NCBI GenBank assembly: GCA_015494645.1 | Contig: WGAU01000132.1 | Coordinates: forward strand, 1-6,616 | Length of the DNA: 6,616 nucleotides | Origin: Aquificota bacterium | GTDB lineage: Bacteria; Thermosulfidibacterota; Thermosulfidibacteria; Thermosulfidibacterales; Thermosulfidibacteraceae | Direction: 5' to 3' | In this document: positions 1 to 5,585 of the stretch, piece after piece | Numbering within the stretch: the stretch's first letter is position 1 | How the letters are laid out: every line of letters begins with the position of its first letter | Program-made: the position numbers and the translations under genes | Notes under the pieces: generated by a model | Databases searched by the model: none | What the model was told of the DNA's origin: nothing | What the model saw: the letters and a program-made list of their open reading frames with translations, nothing else

Positions 1-756
1 AAGATTTATGGTTTTTTGCTGTGGCTTGTAGCTTCTTTCTGTATGTTTCTCGTTGCCCGGTTTTTCTATCTCAAGGAGAAAACAAGAAAGTCTATGGAAG
101 AAAAGTTAAAGGCCGTTGAGAACCTCGCAGTGGTTGGTAAAACGGCAGCGGTTATCGCTCACGAAATAAGGAATCCGCTCAATGTGATTTCCATGTTCTT
201 GCAGTGTTGTAACGGGGAGAAAGAACTTCTAAGTATGGCCACAGAAAGTGTAGGCAAGATCAGTGAGCTTACGGAAGAGTTGCTTAGCATTTCCAAGGGA
301 ATATCTGTGGAGGATAGGGAGTTTTTGGTAGATGACCTTGTTGCCCAACTTGAGCTTAATATGGGAGAGAGGGCGAGAAGGTTTAGAGTTTCTTTTGAGG
401 TGGACAGAGGGTTTTCCGGCATTGTTAGGGGAGATGTGAAATGGCTTTATAGGGCTGTTGATAACTTGGTGAGGAACGCCTTTGAGCATACTGAACCCGG
501 GGGTAGTGTGAAGCTTTCAGTGTTTCAAGAGGGAAGGCACGTGGTCTTCAAGGTGTGTAATCCCGGAGGACCTATGCCTAATAATGTTGCCGAGAAAATT
601 TTTGAGCCTTTTTTCACCACGCGTTCTGAAGGGTTCGGCTTGGGACTCTACATTGCAAGAGAAGTGGCGAAAGCCCATGGTGGAGAGGTTGTGCTGGATC
701 AGAGGGAAGGAGAAATATGTTTTGAGTTGAGGATCCCTCTGGGAGGTGGAAGGTGA
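1..756 (+). CDS. Sensor histidine kinase, C-terminal part (5' end outside window)
   Basis: This is the kinase half of a membrane-bound two-component sensor. The frame is open from base 1 with no stop and no convincing start, so the gene begins upstream; a TTG at 16 is only an internal codon. Residue numbers below count from that TTG. A hydrophobic, membrane-spanning stretch lies at about 1-18, followed by a basic/acidic linker (about 19-35). The HisKA domain carries the phospho-acceptor H49 in HEIRNPL. The HATPase_c domain shows an N box (DNLVRNAFEHT, N154), a G1 region NPGGPMP, an F box (EKIFEPFFTT) and a G2 box (GFGLGLYIA). The usual Asp of the G1 motif DxGxG is Asn (N182); related kinases often carry NxGxP here, so activity is probably kept. 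The sensory domain is not visible, so the signal is unknown. The gene overlaps the response regulator by 4 bases (GTGA), which makes that regulator the likely partner. Confidence 0.93.
   Translation, partial: KIYGFLLWLVASFCMFLVARFFYLKEKTRKSMEEKLKAVENLAVVGKTAAVIAHEIRNPLNVISMFLQCCNGEKELLSMATESVGKISELTEELLSISKGISVEDREFLVDDLVAQLELNMGERARRFRVSFEVDRGFSGIVRGDVKWLYRAVDNLVRNAFEHTEPGGSVKLSVFQEGRHVVFKVCNPGGPMPNNVAEKIFEPFFTTRSEGFGLGLYIAREVAKAHGGEVVLDQREGEICFELRIPLGGGR
741..747 (+). promoter_or_regulatory. Ribosome binding site of the response regulator
   Basis: GGGAGGT lies 5 bases before the GTG at 753, inside the last codons of the kinase gene. It supports the GTG as the start and suggests coupled translation of kinase and regulator. 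Confidence 0.75.
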
Positions 757-2114
757 AGGTGCTTTTGGTTGAGGACGACAGGATGCAGAGGGAGACTCTT
801 GCAAGGTTTCTAAAAGCCAAGGGTATGGATGTGGTTGGTGTGGGAACCGGAAAGGAGGTTTTGGGTAAACTTGATTGGGATCCTGATGTTGTGGTTTTGG
901 ACTGGAAGCTGCCTGATATGGACGGTCTTGAGGTTTTTGAAAAAATAAAAGACTCAAAGCCTCTTCTTCCAGTTGTAATGCTTACCGCCTTTGCTTCTGT
1001 GGAGAATGCGGTTGAGGCTATGAGGATGGGAGCTTTCCACTACCTTTCCAAACCCGTTAATCTTGAGGAGCTTTTAATAATACTCAACCGTGCCTACTCC
1101 CAGCACAAACTGCATCGGGAAGTTGAAAGTCTGAGGGTTAAGCTACGGGAACTGACTCTTCCTTCTGAGCTTGGTGTGATTGCTGAAAGTGATGCCATGA
1201 AGCGGGTGTTGTCCCTTGTGGGTAAGGTGGCTCCTACTGATGCAACTGTTCTTGTAACCGGTGAATCTGGCACGGGCAAAGAGGTGGTGGCAAGCTTGGT
1301 TCACAAGTTAAGTCCCAGAGCTACTGGTCCTTTTGTTAAGGTTAACTGTGCTGCTATTCCTGAGAACTTGTTGGAGGCTGAGCTTTTTGGATACGAGAAG
1401 GGAGCTTTCACGGGTGCCCATAAGGCAAAGCCAGGGCTTTTTGAAGAAGCCGATGGAGGCACCATTTTTTTGGACGAAGTGGGGGAGTTACCGTTGGCTT
1501 TGCAGGCAAAGCTGTTGAGGGTGCTACAGGACAGGTCTGTTAGGAGAGTGGGGGGCAACAGGGAGAAGAAGGTTGATGTTAGGGTGGTGACTGCTACCAA
1601 TCGGGACCTTGAGGAAATGGTAAGGGAGGGAATCTTTAGAGAGGATCTTTACTGGAGGCTCAATGTTTTCAGCATACATATTCCTCCCTTGAGGGAAAGA
1701 AAAGAAGATATTCTTCCTCTGGCTGAGACCTTTTTGAAAAGATTTTCCCAGAAATATGGAAAGGTTTTGAAAGGTTTTACCAGAGAAGCTAAGGAGTTTC
1801 TGCTTACCTACAGCTTTCCGGGCAATGTTAGGGAACTGGAGAATATGGTGGAGAGGGCTGTGGTTCTTTCCGATGAAGAGTATTTGGATGTCTCTGATCT
1901 TAGGGTTTCGGGATCAGCCGGGGATATAACCGATGCATTGTTCAGTTTACCTTTGGATGAGGCCGTTGAGCTTTTGGAGAGAGAAAGAATTAAGAAAGCG
2001 TTGGAGACTACTGGTGGGAATAAGTCAAAAGCGGCGAGAATGCTGGGTATTTCTGAGCGAGTGTTGAGGTACAAGGTTAAGAAGTACTTTGAGGATCAGG
2101 TGGATCAAGCCTGA
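753..2114 (+). CDS. NtrC-family sigma-54-dependent response regulator
   Basis: This cytoplasmic transcription activator is phosphorylated by its partner kinase and then drives open-complex formation by sigma-54 RNA polymerase through ATP hydrolysis. It has 453 residues, the usual length. The receiver domain (about 1-120) has the acidic pair D8/D9, phospho-acceptor D50, T78 and K100. The AAA+ domain (about 140-375) has Walker A GESGTGKE (170-177), the sigma-54 contact loop GAFTGA (217-222), Walker B with D241/E242 (TIFLDEVGE), arginine-finger candidates R296 and R302 (FREDLYWRLN), and sensor II PGNVREL (357-363). A Fis-type helix-turn-helix closes the protein (GNKSKAARMLGISERVLRY, 422-440). 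All key residues are present, so it should be active. The GTG start has a good ribosome binding site and overlaps the kinase stop. The target genes are unknown; no -24/-12 promoter was seen in this window. NtrC/AtoC/ZraR names cannot be separated by sequence alone. Confidence 0.96.
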   Translation: MKVLLVEDDRMQRETLARFLKAKGMDVVGVGTGKEVLGKLDWDPDVVVLDWKLPDMDGLEVFEKIKDSKPLLPVVMLTAFASVENAVEAMRMGAFHYLSKPVNLEELLIILNRAYSQHKLHREVESLRVKLRELTLPSELGVIAESDAMKRVLSLVGKVAPTDATVLVTGESGTGKEVVASLVHKLSPRATGPFVKVNCAAIPENLLEAELFGYEKGAFTGAHKAKPGLFEEADGGTIFLDEVGELPLALQAKLLRVLQDRSVRRVGGNREKKVDVRVVTATNRDLEEMVREGIFREDLYWRLNVFSIHIPPLRERKEDILPLAETFLKRFSQKYGKVLKGFTREAKEFLLTYSFPGNVRELENMVERAVVLSDEEYLDVSDLRVSGSAGDITDALFSLPLDEAVELLERERIKKALETTGGNKSKAARMLGISERVLRYKVKKYFEDQVDQA

Positions 2115-3031
2115 CATATCTCTTCAAGTTGCTGGGAAAGAGGAGGCACTTTTATCTCTCTTATGTTGAAGTTGGAAGCGAGCTCTTTCAGTAGCTCGTA
2201 GCTTTTGTCTCCTATCTCTTTGGCCTTTTCTAAGGGGATTCTTAAGGTGTTCAATTCCTGCTTGAAAAGCTCAATTTCCCCGTTGTTTTTCAAAGGGACC
2301 TTGGAAGATATCACTACGGGGGTTACAGATGTGTCTAAAAGTTCAAGTTTTTCTATCTTTTCAAGACTTTCCGTGTGTAATCCTATGCAGCATACCAGTA
2401 TGGCGGGAAAGCCCCATTTCTTGGCCATCCATGCCCCTGCCTGTGCATGGTTCCAGGAAAGTCTTTTGTCTTCCACCTTTGATAGTTGTTTACCTTCTTT
2501 GATCCATGTGTCGTAAACCATTTTGTACTCTTCAAACCAATCTTTCAAGAGAACAGGCAGTGCAATATCCTGAAGTAAGGCTCCGGTGAAAGCTTCGTCT
2601 GGGTCCCCGATCTCGGTGGCAACGGATATTTCTTTGCTAAAGATGGCTCTGTAGAGAGAGACACTCCAGAACAGATTGAAATCAAAGCCTCCCACCTTTG
2701 GATCTTTTACCGCTTTTTTTACTCCGTAGGTTATAGCAATGTTCTCAAGCCTTTTCAGTCCGAGGGTGGAGATGGCCTGCTGAACGCTTTTTATTTCACT
2801 CCTCAGTCCGAATAAAGGGGAATTTGCCAGTTTTAACACTTCTGTGGATAATCCGGGATCGGAACTAACTATGTGGGCGATGTTCCCTATGTGAATTTCT
2901 GGATCTTTAAGAGCATCAAGGAGTTTCATAACTGCTTCTGGAAGAGGCGGTATTTCCTTGTCTCTAAAGATCTTTTCAAAATTGCCAGTGCTCAGAGCTG
3001 CGTATCTCTTTATTTTTTTGAAAAGCTTCAT
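2105..3031 (-). CDS. HDOD domain protein with degenerate HD motif
   Basis: This 308-residue soluble protein belongs to the HDOD family (HD-related output domain), a likely signalling or protein-interaction module often found beside two-component genes. A family hallmark is visible at residues 26-46 (IPPLPEAV followed by LLDALKDPE). Others follow at 57-78 (SSDPGL, LKLANSPLFGL) and 83-100 (VQQAISTLGLKRLENIA). Where active HD hydrolases have a His-Asp pair, this protein reads GALLQDIALPVLL (150-162): the His is Gln154, with Asp155 kept. A later H195 (WNHAQAGAWMAKKWGFP) matches the family. Metal-dependent phosphodiesterase activity is therefore unlikely, as for most HDOD proteins. No N-terminal receiver or C-terminal GGDEF/EAL partner is present. 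The ATG start has AGAAGG 9 bases upstream. The 3' end overlaps that of the response regulator by 10 bases in convergent orientation. The precise role is unknown. Confidence 0.9.
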   Translation of the reverse strand: MKLFKKIKRYAALSTGNFEKIFRDKEIPPLPEAVMKLLDALKDPEIHIGNIAHIVSSDPGLSTEVLKLANSPLFGLRSEIKSVQQAISTLGLKRLENIAITYGVKKAVKDPKVGGFDFNLFWSVSLYRAIFSKEISVATEIGDPDEAFTGALLQDIALPVLLKDWFEEYKMVYDTWIKEGKQLSKVEDKRLSWNHAQAGAWMAKKWGFPAILVCCIGLHTESLEKIEKLELLDTSVTPVVISSKVPLKNNGEIELFKQELNTLRIPLEKAKEIGDKSYELLKELASNFNIREIKVPPLSQQLEEICQA

Positions 3032-3040
3032 TACTTAATA

Positions 3041-3046
3041 CCTTCT
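3041..3046 (-). promoter_or_regulatory. Ribosome binding site of the HDOD gene
   Basis: AGAAGG on the minus strand ends 9 bases before the ATG at 3031. It supports this start. Confidence 0.65.
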
Positions 3047-3052
3047 GAGGAT

Positions 3053-3080
3053 TTGAAATATCCCACAGGAGGGTTAAAAT
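3053..3080 (+). promoter_or_regulatory. Sigma-70-type promoter for the HPP-mobB operon
   Basis: TTGAAA (3053-3058), a 16-base spacer and TAAAAT (3075-3080) match the consensus at 5/6 in each box. Transcription would begin near 3087, leaving a leader of about 40 bases before the TTG at 3127. It sits in the only intergenic gap of the window (3032-3126), between divergent genes, which strengthens the call. No -24/-12 element is present here, so this operon is probably not a direct target of the upstream sigma-54 activator from this position. Confidence 0.55.
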
Positions 3081-3083
3081 CAA
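3055..3083 (-). promoter_or_regulatory. Weak candidate promoter for the HDOD gene
   Basis: On the minus strand, TTGATT (3083-3078), a 17-base spacer and TATTTC (3060-3055) give a poor match to a sigma-70 promoter (4/6 and 3/6). It is suggested mainly because this is the only gap upstream of the gene. It would overlap the rightward promoter almost completely. Confidence 0.22.
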
Positions 3084-3126
3084 GTTTTCTGAGAGGATAG
3101 CTTGGGAGATATCAAAGTTATACAGA

Positions 3127-3765
3127 TTGAGTTATTGGTATCTTACCACTAAACTGGGCGTAAGAACGGCTACTTCCCTTTACCTTCTTGTTGCCGTTAT
3201 GTTGTGCATGGCTATTCTTAGTTTGACTGCCTACTTGACATCGTGGGTTTATGTGTTTCCGTCCCTTGGTCCCACGGTTTTTTTGATCTTTTACTTTCCT
3301 TCTGCGGCTATATCGGCTCCAAGAAACACCGTTCTGGGACATTTAGCAGGTATTGTTATCGGAGTTGTTTCTTTTCAGGTCTTGGAACATATAGGCATAG
3401 CCCAGCATTCCCATCTGGTGGTGCTTTCTTCTGGAGTTTCCATGGGCATTTTGAGCATGTTTATGGCTCTTACAGGGGTGCTTCATCCGCCAGCTGCTTC
3501 AAGCTGTTTGATAGCATCCCTTGGTCTTGTGAAAAGCTACTATCAGGGTGTTGGAATGATAGCTTCTGTTGTGGTGATATGCGCTGTAGGCTTTGTTCTA
3601 AACAGGTTGGCGGGAATTGAGTATCCGTTATGGAATCCTTCTGAGGCGGCACCTTTGCCAAAGATAAAGACAGTCCTTGGAGATGTGAGCGAAACCAAAC
3701 AGAAGGACAAGATTGAGGAGCTTGCCGCTAAGTTGGCCATGAGACAGAAGATAGACGAGGATTGA
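3127..3765 (+). CDS. HPP-family integral membrane protein
   Basis: This is an inner-membrane protein of the HPP family, named for the His-Pro-Pro motif seen here at residues 120-122 (GVLHPPAAS). The other family marks are PSLGPT (45-50) and the PRN-x3-GH stretch (66-72). About five hydrophobic segments can be drawn: 15-36, 41-63, 69-88, 97-130 (likely one helix plus the HPP loop) and 141-162. A charged cytoplasmic-type tail of roughly 35 residues follows (about 178-212). Some cyanobacterial and plastid HPP proteins transport nitrite, but most bacterial members are uncharacterised, so the substrate here is open. The start is uncertain: TTG at 3127 is the only usual start codon before the first helix. 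The nearest purine-rich stretch (GGGAG, 3104-3108) lies 18 bases away, which is long. The frame is open upstream to 3049 without ATG, GTG or TTG. mobB follows after 3 bases, so the two are co-transcribed and a role around a molybdoenzyme is possible. Confidence 0.87.
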   Translation: MSYWYLTTKLGVRTATSLYLLVAVMLCMAILSLTAYLTSWVYVFPSLGPTVFLIFYFPSAAISAPRNTVLGHLAGIVIGVVSFQVLEHIGIAQHSHLVVLSSGVSMGILSMFMALTGVLHPPAASSCLIASLGLVKSYYQGVGMIASVVVICAVGFVLNRLAGIEYPLWNPSEAAPLPKIKTVLGDVSETKQKDKIEELAAKLAMRQKIDED

Positions 3766-3768
3766 AGG

Positions 3769-4410
3769 GTGAGGGTGGTTACTTTCTGCGGACCCCACAA
3801 TTCTGGGAAGACTACTTTGTTGTCTCAACTGATTAAAGAGTTTGATGCAAGGAGAGTTAAAACGGCAGTGGTTAAGTCCACCAAACACACGGATGTTTTC
3901 AAAAGAGAGGGAACAGACACCACCTTGCTAAAAGATGCCGGTGCCCTTGAGGTGATACTCAATGCTCCCGATGGGGTGTTTCGTATGGAAGGCGTTAGAT
4001 CCGTTGAGGATACTTTATGGAAACTGTCTGTTTGTGCAGATGTGGTTTTATGCGAGGGGTTCAGAAGAAGTAAGTTGCCTAAAGTGGCAGTATACAGGAA
4101 ATGGAGTGAAGATTATTGGGAAAGTGTTACTAACGTGGTAGCAGTGGTTTCCGATACAGGAGAGTCACCGTGGGATGTGCCTATCTTCTCTTTTTCGCAG
4201 GTTTCAGAGCTTGCAGACTTCATCCTTAGGGAAAGAGCTTTTTGCCATAGCGATGTGCTGGGCCAGGTAGCTTTGTGGGTTAACGGTGAGAGAGTGTCCA
4301 TGAAGCCTTTCGTGGAAAGGTTGCTAAAAGATTTACTGTTATCTTTCGTGGGCAATCTAAAAGGAGGAGAGAAAGCGATCTGTATAGATGTTCGTGTAAT
4401 TAAGGAATGA
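3769..4410 (+). CDS. mobB: Molybdopterin-guanine dinucleotide biosynthesis protein MobB
   Basis: MobB is a cytoplasmic P-loop GTPase that assists MobA in attaching GMP to Mo-molybdopterin. The P-loop is GPHNSGKTT (8-16). Other family marks are KSTKHTD (36-42), REGTDTTLLKDAGA (46-59), the EGF motif in DVVLCEGFRRSKLPKVAVYR (91-110), and VVAVVSD (123-129). The core ends near 155. A further domain of about 55 residues follows, with the pattern VALWVNGERVSMKPFVERLL (167-186) and VGNLKG (194-199). Such a tail is absent from the shorter MobB of enteric bacteria, and I believe it occurs in other lineages. The GTG at 3769 has GAGG 8 bases upstream within the HPP gene; a second GTG at 3775 would trim only two residues. 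The gene is second in the HPP operon. Its 3' end overlaps the convergent moeA by 11 bases. No mobA is in the window. Confidence 0.9.
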   Translation: MRVVTFCGPHNSGKTTLLSQLIKEFDARRVKTAVVKSTKHTDVFKREGTDTTLLKDAGALEVILNAPDGVFRMEGVRSVEDTLWKLSVCADVVLCEGFRRSKLPKVAVYRKWSEDYWESVTNVVAVVSDTGESPWDVPIFSFSQVSELADFILRERAFCHSDVLGQVALWVNGERVSMKPFVERLLKDLLLSFVGNLKGGEKAICIDVRVIKE

Positions 4411-5584
4411 GAATGTTGGCTGTTTCTCCTTTGATAATCCTTTCCTTCTCTTCTGGGATGATGAGAAAAGCATTACAGATAGCGCTTGTAAAGTAGTTTG
4501 ATGTGAGCTGGCTTCCAGCACTTTTTGCGTACAGGGTCCCGTCTATGTTCTCAAGATTTACTCTTATGTAGTAGGCCTTTCCTTTTCTTGATTTAAAGTC
4601 CTCAGCGGCTACGGCCCTGTGGTATGTGTTGTCCCAGTTGGCCTTGCCCTGCATCTTTCTCAACGCCGGTAAGAGAAATTCAAGGGCGTTTACAAGCATG
4701 GCTGAGGGGTATCCGGGCAGTCCAAATAATAGTGTGTTTTCTAAGGTGGCAAATACCAAAGGCCTTCCTGGTTTCACGGTTGTTTCCGTTATATGTATGT
4801 CCGCTTGCAAATCCTTAAGGGCGTTTCTTACGTAATCGGATTTTCCAACGGATACTCCCCCTGTGGTAACCACTATGTTGTAGTGTTTAACAGCTTCCGC
4901 TATGCTGTTTTTGATGTTGTTGGGAGCATCCTTTACCCTGTCTGCGTAGTGAACCTCTGCACCCTCCCTTCGCAAGAGTCCCATCAGGATATATAGGTTG
5001 GTGTTTTTGGTGGTGCCTTTTTCAAAAGGTTCTGCGATCTCATCTCCTGTTACGATTATGCCTACCGACGGCCTTTTATATACCTTGATCTTGTATATAC
5101 CCAAGTGGGCAAGAAGCCCTACAAGCCTGTGGTTCAGCCGGGTTCCTTCCTTTATAACTCTGTCTCCCTTTTTGATTTCAGAGCCTTTGGGATTGATGAA
5201 CTGCCCTTTTTCTGGAAGTTTGTACACTATTAGGTATTGCTCTTCTATTTTGGCGTCTTCTATCTTTATCACTGTATCTGCGCCTCTTGGTATCTGTGCT
5301 CCTGTGGCAACATAAAAAGTTTCCTTCGGTGCAAGCTCGGGAGGGGCGTCCTTTGCTAATACTTCCCCGGCAATTCTAAGCCTGCATGGTAGATCTCCAA
5401 TATCTTCGGTTCTGAAGGCATACCCGTCCATGGCAGATGTTGAGCCTGCTGGTATGTCCGATGGAGCAACAATGTCTTGAGCTATTATCCTGTCATATGC
5501 TCTTTCAAGGGTAACTATCTCTGTGCCTATAGGGTGGGCTAACTCAGCTATGATCTGCTTTGCCTCTTTTACGGTGCATTTCAT
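4400..5584 (-). CDS. moeA: Molybdopterin molybdenumtransferase MoeA
   Basis: MoeA inserts molybdate into molybdopterin-AMP, releasing AMP, in the step before dinucleotide attachment. From the ATG at 5584 it has 394 residues, close to the usual 400-410. Motifs run in the family order: DIPAGSTSAMDGYA (43-56), ATGAQIPRGADTVIKIED (93-110), VTGDEI (178-183), TTGGVSVGKSDYV (240-252), KPGRPLVF (271-278) and GLPGYPSAM (288-296). In the last, the Asn of the enteric GNP is Tyr, a common variant. Domain IV follows (about 320-394). A GTG at 5620 is also in frame and would add 12 residues. I prefer the ATG because GGGAGAAG lies 5 bases before it and because the extension would only read over the tail of the preceding gene. 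The stop of that gene is separated by a single base (TGA-C-ATG), so translation is probably coupled. The end overlaps mobB. Confidence 0.94.
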   Translation of the reverse strand: MKCTVKEAKQIIAELAHPIGTEIVTLERAYDRIIAQDIVAPSDIPAGSTSAMDGYAFRTEDIGDLPCRLRIAGEVLAKDAPPELAPKETFYVATGAQIPRGADTVIKIEDAKIEEQYLIVYKLPEKGQFINPKGSEIKKGDRVIKEGTRLNHRLVGLLAHLGIYKIKVYKRPSVGIIVTGDEIAEPFEKGTTKNTNLYILMGLLRREGAEVHYADRVKDAPNNIKNSIAEAVKHYNIVVTTGGVSVGKSDYVRNALKDLQADIHITETTVKPGRPLVFATLENTLLFGLPGYPSAMLVNALEFLLPALRKMQGKANWDNTYHRAVAAEDFKSRKGKAYYIRVNLENIDGTLYAKSAGSQLTSNYFTSAICNAFLIIPEEKERIIKGETANILIP

Positions 5585-5585
5585 G

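Noticed and set aside
1268..1283. TGGCACGGGCAAAG resembling the -24 half of a sigma-54 promoter
   Set aside because: There is no TTGC-type -12 element at the right distance, and it encodes the Walker A motif.
1497..1512. Near-perfect palindrome GCTTTGC-AG-GCAAAGC
   Set aside because: It falls in a highly conserved coding stretch of the AAA+ domain (LPLALQAKLLRVLQ), so the protein sequence explains it.
2179..2198. Inverted repeat CGAGCT-8-AGCTCG, followed on the + strand by CTTTTG, about 65 bases after the response regulator stop
   Set aside because: A 6-base stem with an 8-base loop and a broken T run is weak, and it lies within the HDOD coding sequence. It is not good enough to call a terminator.
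3243..3620. A 125-residue frame overlapping the HPP gene in another + frame
   Set aside because: The HPP frame has all family motifs and membrane helices; this frame is serine- and cysteine-rich without any known motif.
4624..5315. Several open frames on the + strand opposite moeA
   Set aside because: They are shadows of the moeA coding frame, with no ribosome binding sites and no recognisable protein features.
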